From Bacteroidales bacterium (lineage in GTDB: Bacteria; Bacteroidota; Bacteroidia; Bacteroidales; Marinilabiliaceae): DNA of 7,530 nucleotides. This document shows, in pieces, positions 1-6,560 of the stretch (its first letter is position 1; every line of letters starts with the position of its first letter). The translations under genes and the position numbers were made by a program. Below the pieces are notes generated by a model. That model had not been told where the DNA came from. It worked only from the letters and a program-made list of their open reading frames with translations, and did no database searches. Where the stretch lies: the NCBI GenBank assembly GCA_900766825.1, contig CAAFWU010000008.1, positions 1 through 7,530 of the forward strand, given 5' to 3'.

Positions 1-2766
1 ATCGAGATCCGCGGTAAGAGTTCCATCAACTCCGACACCAAGCCTATCTACGTCATCGACGGTGTGGTTTGCTCGGACATGGACTTCCTTAACCCTCAGG
101 ACATTGAGCGACTGGACGTTCTTAAGGATGCCTCCTCGACAGCTATCTACGGTTCGCGCGCAACTGCGGGCGTTATCATGATTACCACCAAGAGCGGCAC
201 GGGCGTGAACAAAAAGAAAAACAGCGAGTGCGCTCAGAAGTTCAATGTTAGCTACGATGGATACTATGGTTTCTCGAAGGTAACCCGCGAGGCCGACTTT
301 ATGAGTGCCGATGAGTTCTATCGCTACCGTTTCCTCCGCTTCCTGACCCAAGCCAACAGCGGTGTGGGCAACCCAATGTACAACATCACCCCCACCAATG
401 TCCGTCAGTGCCTCATCTACACCAACGATGGTTCCACTGGCGAATCGGTTATGAAGAAGATGATTAACAACGGCGAGACTGTTGACTGGATCGACCTCAT
501 CACCGACAACGCCCACAAGCAGAACCACTACGTTGCCATCAGCGGCAGCACATCGGACATCAGCTACCACCTCGGTGTTGGTCTGACCGACGAGACTGGT
601 ATCTACTCTGGCGACAAGATGCGCAAATACAACTTCAAGGGCAGCGTGGACAGCGACATGAACAGCTATGTGTCGGCAGGATTCAACATCAATGCTGCCG
701 TTACCGAGACAGGCTACGCCAACGATGATGCTGTGCAGAGCGGTATGCAGGCCAACCCCTACTTGAAACCCTACGACGATGAGGGCAACATCATTGAATA
801 CCCTGGCATGAACACCTCGCTGGGAACCGACTCCTATCAGTTCACCTCCAGCGTCAACCCCCTACTCTTCTTCGACGACGTTACCCACGAAAAAACAACA
901 TACCGTTTGTTGGGCAATGCCTATTTGGAGATCAAACCCATTCAGGGTCTGAGCATTAAGACCACCTTCTCGCCCAGTTTGACTGTATACCGCGAGGGTA
1001 AGTTCACCAAGAACGAGTATAGTACCAAGACCCACGACACCGAGTCGGAGAAGACCACCAGCAAGAGTTGGGGCTACACATGGACCAACGTGGTTAACTG
1101 GACCAAGACCTTCAATCAGGACCACAACGTGAACCTGATGTTTGTGAACGAGTGGAACCACAGCACAAGCGAGAAGACTAATGTGGTGTACAACAACGTG
1201 TTGGATGGATCGCTCTGGTACAACCTGACCAGCGGCACCTACAACACCGAAGAGTCGGACGGCACCAGTTACAGCGAAAGCAGTATGCTCTCCCACGCCT
1301 TCCGCGTCAACTACTCCTTCCGCGGCAAGTATATGCTCACTGGTACCGTTCGTTGGGATGGTTCGTCAAAGTTCGACAAAGACAACCGTTGGGGTACCTT
1401 CCCCTCTGTGGCCTTAGCTTGGCGCCTGAGCGAAGAGTCTTTCATGGACAATGCACGTTCTGTGCTGAGCAATGCTAAGCTCCGTGTATCGTACGGTGTC
1501 ACAGGTAACAACGCAGGTGTTGGCAACTATGCAACACAGCAAACAGTCTCGCTGGGCGACTATCAGACCATTGGTGGCGGCACCGAGCAGAGCATGCACC
1601 CCAGCGGCATTGTGGACAAAGAACTCGGCTGGGAAAAGAGTAAAGAGATTAACGTAGGTCTCGACTTCGGCTTCATCAACAACCGCATATCGGGCACCGT
1701 GGACTTTTATCAGAAACGCTCCGAGGATCTGCTCTACGAAGTACTCCTTCCCTTGGAGGCTGGCGGTGTTAAGTTGAGCACCAACGTGGGCGAGGTACAG
1801 AACCGTGGTGTTGAGCTCTCGCTCACTGGCACCATCATAGACAACGACGATTGGCACTGGGAGATGACTGCCACATGGGCCAAGAACGTCAACGAGGTTA
1901 AAGAGATCAATGGTTCGGGTTCCGATCTGGTTTCGGACCAACTCTTCATTGGTCAGCCCATTAACAACATCTACGACTATGTGTGGGACGGCATCGTGAC
2001 CGACAAAGACATAACCGTTCCCGACACTCAGATTGCTCGCGACAAGGGCTTGACCCCTGGCAGCACCATGAAGAGCTACGACTATTACTATCAGACCTAC
2101 GGATGGACAGAGGGTATGCCCATAATCCGCGACGTGGATGGCAACGGTGCTTTCGATGAGAATGATAAGACAATCCGCAGCTCGGACCCCAAGTGGACAG
2201 GTTCATTGAACACCACAGTTAGCTGGCGAGGCATCGACCTGAGCGCTTCGCTCTACACCAAGCAGGGCTACGAGGTTTACTCGGCCACCTATCAGCGTTA
2301 CCTCAACTATGGCGACCGCGGACGTAACCGTCTCGACATGGATTATTACATTCCCGCAGGTGCCCTCATTGGCTGCGACGGCGTCAACCAAAACGGCACC
2401 CTCATCAACCCTGTTTTCCAAGAGAAGACCCACTACGGCAAATATCCTTTCCCTGGTGGTGCCAACAATGCTGGCATGGGCACCCTGTGGGGCGCCGAGG
2501 ATTCCGACAACGCCAAGGTGAACGGCTATGTTGATGCAAGCTACGTCAAAATCAAGAACATAACCCTTGGCTACTCTCTGCCCAAGGCTGCTCTGGACGC
2601 CATTCATTTGCAGAAGGCTCGCATCTACTGCACCGTAACCAACCCATTCTGCTGGACACGCGACCACGACTTCATGGGTTGGGATCCTGAGTGGGCCAAC
2701 TCAACGCTTAAGAACGATGGTCCCGCCACAGTTACATGGGAGTTCGGCTTGAACCTCAAGTTCTAA
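1..2766 (+). CDS. SusC-family TonB-dependent outer-membrane receptor (5' end missing)
   Basis: This is the large barrel partner of a SusC/SusD uptake pair, which imports a substrate across the outer membrane with energy from TonB. The frame is open from base 1 and gives 921 residues. The family is usually about 1000 or more, so roughly the first 100-150 residues (signal peptide, carboxypeptidase-D-like domain, TonB box, start of the plug) lie outside the window. The ATG at 64 is internal to the plug and is not the real start. Visible plug signatures are IRGKSS (residues 3-8), PIYVIDG (15-21), NPQDIERLDVLKDASSTAIYGS (about 31-52) and ITTKSG (61-66). The rest is a barrel of alternating strands. 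An Asp-rich loop, DVDGNGAFDENDK (711-723), resembles the EF-hand-like loop often seen in this family. The C-terminus shows the usual 'VKIKNITLGYSLP' segment and ends in a strand with terminal Phe (GLNLKF), as expected for BAM recognition. susD follows after 25 bases. Family assignment is firm; the substrate is unknown. Confidence 0.96.
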   Translation: MEIRGKSSINSDTKPIYVIDGVVCSDMDFLNPQDIERLDVLKDASSTAIYGSRATAGVIMITTKSGTGVNKKKNSECAQKFNVSYDGYYGFSKVTREADFMSADEFYRYRFLRFLTQANSGVGNPMYNITPTNVRQCLIYTNDGSTGESVMKKMINNGETVDWIDLITDNAHKQNHYVAISGSTSDISYHLGVGLTDETGIYSGDKMRKYNFKGSVDSDMNSYVSAGFNINAAVTETGYANDDAVQSGMQANPYLKPYDDEGNIIEYPGMNTSLGTDSYQFTSSVNPLLFFDDVTHEKTTYRLLGNAYLEIKPIQGLSIKTTFSPSLTVYREGKFTKNEYSTKTHDTESEKTTSKSWGYTWTNVVNWTKTFNQDHNVNLMFVNEWNHSTSEKTNVVYNNVLDGSLWYNLTSGTYNTEESDGTSYSESSMLSHAFRVNYSFRGKYMLTGTVRWDGSSKFDKDNRWGTFPSVALAWRLSEESFMDNARSVLSNAKLRVSYGVTGNNAGVGNYATQQTVSLGDYQTIGGGTEQSMHPSGIVDKELGWEKSKEINVGLDFGFINNRISGTVDFYQKRSEDLLYEVLLPLEAGGVKLSTNVGEVQNRGVELSLTGTIIDNDDWHWEMTATWAKNVNEVKEINGSGSDLVSDQLFIGQPINNIYDYVWDGIVTDKDITVPDTQIARDKGLTPGSTMKSYDYYYQTYGWTEGMPIIRDVDGNGAFDENDKTIRSSDPKWTGSLNTTVSWRGIDLSASLYTKQGYEVYSATYQRYLNYGDRGRNRLDMDYYIPAGALIGCDGVNQNGTLINPVFQEKTHYGKYPFPGGANNAGMGTLWGAEDSDNAKVNGYVDASYVKIKNITLGYSLPKAALDAIHLQKARIYCTVTNPFCWTRDHDFMGWDPEWANSTLKNDGPATVTWEFGLNLKF

Positions 2767-2791
2767 CCACCTTAACATCAAACAGAATACG

Positions 2792-4591
2792 ATGAAAAAA
2801 ATCATATTGATGACCTTGGCGGCTATGGCTGGCGCATCGACGCTTGTTGGCTGTTCGGACTTCCTGGAGGCCGAAAACAAGAGTGCTGGTGGTCAGACTG
2901 CCGACGACTACTTCTCAACAGCCGAAGGTCTGGAATATTACAGAATTTACGCCTATTCGCTCTTCAAGCCTCTGGTCAATGGCACCTATATCGACATGTT
3001 CGATGACGGAACCGACATCTACTGGCCAAGCCGCAACGAAGGTCTCAACTTCTTCTTGCTTAACCAAACCACGGGCGAGGACGCCACGGTAAAGAGCTTC
3101 TACTCGGCATGCTACTCCCTCATCAACGCCTGCAATGGTCTTATTCAGTACGGCGGCACAACCTACGAGAGCGAAGCTAAGTTCCTGAGAACCTACGCCT
3201 ACTATCTGCTCACACAGCAGATTGGCTCTGTGCCCTACGTTACCACCTACATCAACAACGCCAGCCGTGACTACCCTCGCACACCACTGGCCGAAGTTTA
3301 TGCTGGCATGCTTCAGGACCTGAAGGATGTGGTTGCCGACGAGGCAATACCCGCCACATCGAAACACGACGGCACTGTTAACAAACAGGCAGCCAACGCC
3401 TTGGCCGCACGCGTGGCTCTGGCTGCAGGCTGGGACCTCAACGACAACGCCTACTTCAGCAAAGCTGCCGAATATGCCGAGGCTGCCCTCAGCGGTGTTG
3501 AACTCTACAGCACCTTTGCTCAGAAGTGGAGCGCCGACAACGACGAGACAAACCAAGAGGAGTTCTTCTCTTTGGAGTACGACCGCACATCGTGGTCGGC
3601 CGTGGGTTCGGTAGACGCTGGCGGACACAGTTTGCAAAACCAATACGGTTCCTACTATGACGACCCCGCCAAGCGCGGCACCAAGAAGTCTGGTTCTCAG
3701 CGCGTTTGCTCCAAGAAGACCCTCTACCTCTTCGAGGCATCGGACGAGCGCTACGCCACCACCTTTGCCATAACTCACCTCAACTGGGATGGCAGCAACT
3801 GGCCCACCTCGGGCTACTACGCTAAGTATAATGCAGCCAACCCCGACCAGCTCCCCATTGCCTACTACTACGCACCCGCCTACACTTCGGAGGATGACTT
3901 CAACGACTTTTTGGAGGCCAACAAAAGTCGTTTTGCAAAGGGCAACTGTCTGGTCACCCCCTATGCCTACTTGCTGGGCAACCCTGTAAAGAAGGTGGAC
4001 TTCAATGCCGACGGCTCTGTTAAGAGCACCACCTCCTACAACTATGGCGATGGCGACGGCATTCTTATGCAAGTCAATGGTTTGGACTGTGTGGCTAAAT
4101 GGGACGACCCCCAGACAACTCAGCTCAACGCCACCACACTGGACTATCGCGACATTGTGCTGCTCCACGCCACCGAGACCATGCTAACAGCTGCCGAGGC
4201 TTACCTAAAGTCTGGCAACGAGAGCAAAGCCTTGGAGTACGTGAACAAGGTGCGCGACCGTGCCAAAGCATCGCATCTGGCTTCCTTTGATGCCTACGAG
4301 CCCGACTATGTGGCCAACGACTCCTACGAGGTTAGCCTCGAACCCCTCGACGTTATTCTTGACGAGCGTGCCCGCGAGCTCTATGCTGAGCCTGGTCGCT
4401 GGATGGATTTGCGCAGGACCAAGAAGTTGGAGAGCTATGTAAACACATTCCTCTACAACGCCAACGACAACCTGAGTCAGGTCATTGCCCACGAGCAGAT
4501 TAAGACCCTCCGCCCCATTCCTGTGGACGAGATCAACAGCAACAATGCCATTTCGGCCGAGGACCAAAACCCCGACTACAAGACAAACTAA
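2792..4591 (+). CDS. SusD/RagB-family nutrient-binding surface lipoprotein
   Basis: This is the substrate-binding lid of the SusC/SusD pair, anchored by lipid on the outer face of the outer membrane. The 599-residue length is typical. It begins with a lipoprotein signal peptide: MKKIILMTLAAMAGAST, then lipobox LVGC (residues 18-21), then SDFLE. Family landmarks are the helical TPR-like N-terminal part (DYFSTAEGLEYYRIYAYSLF), the helix 'TAAEAYLKSGN' (from about 466) followed by ALEYVNKVRDRA, the signature ERARELYAEPGRWMDLRRT (525-543) and the closing LRPIPVDEI (573-581) with QNPDY near the end. The ATG fits a signal-peptide start, and no upstream in-frame start is needed. It lies 25 bases after susC and 15 before the next gene, so the three are almost certainly one transcript. 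Ligand-contacting residues cannot be read from sequence alone, so the substrate stays open. Confidence 0.97.
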   Translation: MKKIILMTLAAMAGASTLVGCSDFLEAENKSAGGQTADDYFSTAEGLEYYRIYAYSLFKPLVNGTYIDMFDDGTDIYWPSRNEGLNFFLLNQTTGEDATVKSFYSACYSLINACNGLIQYGGTTYESEAKFLRTYAYYLLTQQIGSVPYVTTYINNASRDYPRTPLAEVYAGMLQDLKDVVADEAIPATSKHDGTVNKQAANALAARVALAAGWDLNDNAYFSKAAEYAEAALSGVELYSTFAQKWSADNDETNQEEFFSLEYDRTSWSAVGSVDAGGHSLQNQYGSYYDDPAKRGTKKSGSQRVCSKKTLYLFEASDERYATTFAITHLNWDGSNWPTSGYYAKYNAANPDQLPIAYYYAPAYTSEDDFNDFLEANKSRFAKGNCLVTPYAYLLGNPVKKVDFNADGSVKSTTSYNYGDGDGILMQVNGLDCVAKWDDPQTTQLNATTLDYRDIVLLHATETMLTAAEAYLKSGNESKALEYVNKVRDRAKASHLASFDAYEPDYVANDSYEVSLEPLDVILDERARELYAEPGRWMDLRRTKKLESYVNTFLYNANDNLSQVIAHEQIKTLRPIPVDEINSNNAISAEDQNPDYKTN

Positions 4592-4606
4592 CAAACGGAA
4601 TATGGT

Positions 4607-5110
4607 ATGAAGAATTTCTTCAAAACAGCAATATACGTTCTCATGGCCAGCGCCGCCTTTGTGGCTTGCGACGACGACGACGAGGACAATGGCTCATCGG
4701 TGACCACCGACCCCGCCGCTCAAGTGCAGGGCACCTACACGGGCACCCTCAGCGTGGCTCTGAAAAAAGACACCACACGTGTGCCTGGCACCATGGTGGT
4801 TACTAAGCTCAGCAACTATCTGGGAACCATAGAGATCAGCGGTCATGAAAAGATTGATGGTTGCATAGACACGGTTAACATACAGCCTGGGGTTGATGGC
4901 ACACTAATTTTTGCAGCGGGCATGAATTCATCGGCCAAGAATGCCGAGACAGGCAAATATGAGTTCGTAAACAACCGTCATGCCACCGAGACATTCTCGT
5001 TCGTTGTGGACAACAATGGCGAGACCAGTTTCTCCTTCAAGAGAACAGAGCAGGCATCGGCTGTTAAGAAGAACGAGTATAAAATCTTCTTCGAGGGCAG
5101 CAAAAACTAA
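4607..5110 (+). CDS. Small acidic surface lipoprotein, probable calycin-like beta-barrel
   Basis: A 167-residue lipoprotein: signal peptide MKNFFKTAIYVLMASAA, lipobox FVAC (18-21), then the very acidic run DDDDED (22-27). That run matches the lipoprotein export signal that sends Bacteroidota lipoproteins to the cell surface. After a Ser/Thr/Pro linker, the mature domain (about 38-165) is strand-rich, opening with VQGTYTGTLSV (40-50) and closing with YKIFFEGSKN. From memory this opening and ending resemble the calycin-like/lipocalin-like domain of Bacteroidales lipoproteins; the fold call is inference. It occupies the place after susD where SusE/SusF-type or other surface binding proteins often sit, but it is much shorter and shows no recognisable carbohydrate-binding module. 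The ATG at 4602 in another frame meets a stop after two codons, so 4607 is the start. A role in binding the pair's substrate is plausible from context only. Confidence 0.88.
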   Translation: MKNFFKTAIYVLMASAAFVACDDDDEDNGSSVTTDPAAQVQGTYTGTLSVALKKDTTRVPGTMVVTKLSNYLGTIEISGHEKIDGCIDTVNIQPGVDGTLIFAAGMNSSAKNAETGKYEFVNNRHATETFSFVVDNNGETSFSFKRTEQASAVKKNEYKIFFEGSKN

Positions 5111-5126
5111 ACACAAGCAAATTCAC

Positions 5127-5159
5127 GGTATTGAACCGAGACCTTCTCGGTTCAATACC
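5127..5159 (+). terminator. Perfect 15-bp hairpin between the uptake operon and gene 4 (possible terminator or attenuator)
   Basis: The arm GGTATTGAACCGAGA (5127-5141) is exactly complementary to TCTCGGTTCAATACC (5145-5159), leaving a 3-base loop, CCT. It begins 16 bases after the stop of the small lipoprotein gene. Only ATTTAAC follows the stem, not a proper run of T, so termination is likely to be partial. It could equally be a stability or processing hairpin in a continuing transcript, or a DNA operator. The structure is certain; its role is inferred. Confidence 0.6.
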
Positions 5160-5160
5160 A

Positions 5161-5183
5161 TTTAACAACAAAAAATAAGTAAC
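5161..5183 (+). promoter_or_regulatory. A-rich translation leader of gene 4, no Shine-Dalgarno
   Basis: The 23 bases before the ATG at 5184 are almost purely A/T with a run of six A and no G-rich Shine-Dalgarno. Bacteroidota ribosomes generally rely on unstructured A-rich leaders, so this looks like an efficient initiation region and supports 5184 as the start. No exact TAnnTTTG element is visible here; TACCATTT (5156-5163) is only a weak resemblance. Whether gene 4 has its own promoter is therefore unresolved. Confidence 0.4.
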
Positions 5184-6353
5184 ATGAAGAAGTATTTACT
5201 TTCTTTGGCAGCATTGGCATCGGTTTCCGCTGCTTTTGCTCAAGTTGAGATCGGAGCCATCGACATGCAGGCTGTCTCTGAAAAATACAACAACGGCACT
5301 CTCTTCTCTGACAATGCTTCAACAACAGAGATTCTCCCAACAGGTGCTGTGTTGGCTACATCCAATAACGTAACCATGACCTACTTCAACGCCGAGCCTG
5401 TTAAGGCAAGTGCTTGCAAGGTTCTCTACGAGCAGGTTAAGATTGGTGACGTAACTTTGGATGTTTCATCCAACACTACTGGTCTTCAGGGTGCTCAGAA
5501 TGCAGGTAACAGCACAAAGACCAAGTATGACGAGAAACTTACCTACTCCGATATTGTAAATGCAAGTAAAGATGCTGCAGCTCAATGGGGTCGTGGTGGT
5601 TGCCAGTTTGCATTTTCCATTGCAGCAAACAAGGATGATGCTGGTGAGTTGGCAGGCTACCTCTACGTTGCAGGCAAAATGACCAGCAACAAGAACTACT
5701 TTGTTGGTCGCTACGAAGGCACAACATACGCAGAGTTGGCAGATGCTTCTGGCGATGTTGTTGGTTATGTTGCAGGTATGCTTCCCCTCAACACTAAGAG
5801 CGATGAGACTTCTGGTACCACATTGGAAAACTACACTTTGGTTAGTGGCGTTGGCGACCTCGAGAGTGGTGTTTACGATGCTCTATCAGCTATTGATACT
5901 CCTGAGCAAATGTCTGTTGCTCAAGGTGGCAGCAAGACAGAAGCAGCAAGCGATGGTCTTGGCGTAATTGCATTCCCTGTTCTCAAGGGCTACACCTATG
6001 TGGTTTGCGCCACAGGTTCTAAGATGACTTGCGGTGGCTATATGTTCACAGCAGCAGCTGCCGATGTTACTCTCTACACCCCTGCAAAAGAGGCATCGGA
6101 GGATGGCGCAACTCCTGCATCTGAGGCTAAGGAGTCTGAAGTAATTATCAAAGCAGATCAACTTGCAGCCTTCACAAACAATGCCACTGGCGAACCTGCC
6201 AAGGAAATTGGTGGCTCAACTCCTACTGCCATCACCACCCCCATTGCCGACATCGTTAACGGTGGCGCAGCCTACAACATTGCTGGCCAGCGCGTCAATA
6301 ACAATGCCAAGGGTCTCGTTATCAAGAATGGCAAGAAATACTTGGTTAAGTAA
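5184..6353 (+). CDS. Secreted protein of unknown function with Bacteroidales C-terminal tail
   Basis: I do not recognise a specific function for this 389-residue protein. It has a clear signal peptide, MKKYLLSLAALASVSAAFA, with likely cleavage after residue 19 (AFA|QVEIG) and no lipobox Cys, so it is exported as a soluble or surface protein. The body (20-297) is rich in Val, Thr, Gly and Tyr and looks like beta-sandwich structure. Its segments NKNYFVGRYEG (169-179) and PVLKGYTYVVCATGSKMTCGGYMF (265-288) resemble the 'Gly-Lys-Thr-Tyr ... GSK ... G-F' pattern I recall from secreted Prevotella-type proteins. An acidic Ala/Glu/Pro linker (about 300-318) follows, then the tail AAYNIAGQRVNNNAKGLVIK (362-381) ending in NGKKYLVK. 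Such tails recur on unrelated exported Bacteroidales proteins and recall type IX secretion sorting domains, though this one is short. Codon choice is less C-rich than in the uptake genes. It lies 73 bases after the lipoprotein gene, separated by a hairpin, and is closed by a strong terminator. Confidence 0.9.
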   Translation: MKKYLLSLAALASVSAAFAQVEIGAIDMQAVSEKYNNGTLFSDNASTTEILPTGAVLATSNNVTMTYFNAEPVKASACKVLYEQVKIGDVTLDVSSNTTGLQGAQNAGNSTKTKYDEKLTYSDIVNASKDAAAQWGRGGCQFAFSIAANKDDAGELAGYLYVAGKMTSNKNYFVGRYEGTTYAELADASGDVVGYVAGMLPLNTKSDETSGTTLENYTLVSGVGDLESGVYDALSAIDTPEQMSVAQGGSKTEAASDGLGVIAFPVLKGYTYVVCATGSKMTCGGYMFTAAAADVTLYTPAKEASEDGATPASEAKESEVIIKADQLAAFTNNATGEPAKEIGGSTPTAITTPIADIVNGGAAYNIAGQRVNNNAKGLVIKNGKKYLVK

Positions 6354-6366
6354 CGCAATCATCATT

Positions 6367-6394
6367 TGCTAAGTTAGTCTGCGCTCTCTTAGCA
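6367..6394 (+). repeat. Small 7-bp inverted repeat ahead of the terminator
   Basis: TGCTAAG (6367-6373) pairs with CTTAGCA (6388-6394) around a 14-base loop. A third copy of CTTAGCA lies at 6460-6466, beyond the terminator, so an alternative fold is possible. It is weak compared with the hairpin at 6401-6428 and may have no function. Confidence 0.3.
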
Positions 6395-6400
6395 TACACA

Positions 6401-6432
6401 CCCCGCAGGGCTCTCGAGCCTTGCGGGGTTTT
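6401..6432 (+). terminator. Rho-independent terminator of gene 4
   Basis: CCCCGCAGGG (6401-6410) pairs with CCTTGCGGGG (6419-6428) through ten positions, one of them a G-T wobble, around an 8-base loop. It is followed by TTTT and, a little further on, a second TTTT (6437-6440). It lies about 47 bases after the stop of the secreted-protein gene and marks the end of that transcript. This separates it from the ATPase-like gene. Confidence 0.85.
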
Positions 6433-6509
6433 GGCATTTTAGGAAGCAACGCAACGGAGCTTAGCATAGCAGCAAAGCAAACTATCTATCTATAGCAGAG
6501 AAATTTTGC

Positions 6510-6517
6510 TATCTTTG
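6510..6517 (+). promoter_or_regulatory. Probable Bacteroidota promoter -7 element (TATCTTTG) for the ATPase-like gene
   Basis: TATCTTTG is an exact match to the Bacteroidota -7 consensus TAnnTTTG. It lies 43 bases before the ATG at 6561, which would place transcription start around 6524 and give a leader of roughly 35-40 bases. A matching TTG-type -33 element is not evident about 19-21 bases upstream, where a CTAT repeat sits instead. The call rests on the one element and its position after a terminator and before a gene. Confidence 0.6.
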
Positions 6518-6534
6518 ACTAAGTGTATTATTTT

Positions 6535-6553
6535 AACCGTAATATAAACCGTA
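6535..6553 (+). repeat. Direct repeat AACCGTA in the leader of the ATPase-like gene
   Basis: AACCGTA occurs at 6535-6541 and again at 6547-6553, 12 bases start to start, between the inferred transcription start and the ATG. The second copy runs into AGGA (6553-6556), a weak Shine-Dalgarno-like element only four bases from the start codon. It could be a binding site for a regulator, but two 7-base copies in an A/T-rich leader may also be chance. Confidence 0.3.
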
Positions 6554-6560
6554 GGAATCC

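Noticed and set aside
64..66. ATG/GTG-type start at 64 as the beginning of the SusC gene
   Set aside because: The frame is open to base 1 and the first 21 codons encode conserved plug sequence (IRGKSS, PIYVIDG), so the true start is upstream of the window.
862..2667. Several - strand open frames of 71-175 codons opposite susC
   Set aside because: All overlap conserved barrel sequence on the + strand and show no recognisable protein features; they are shadows.
2915..4168. 417-codon open frame on the - strand inside susD
   Set aside because: It lies wholly opposite a clear SusD-family gene, its translation is Val/Gly/Ala/Cys-rich with no domain, and it arises from the codon bias of the + strand gene.
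6482..6493. (CTAT)3 tetranucleotide repeat upstream of the promoter as a phase-variation tract
   Set aside because: Three units are too few to support slippage-based switching, and it is outside any coding frame.
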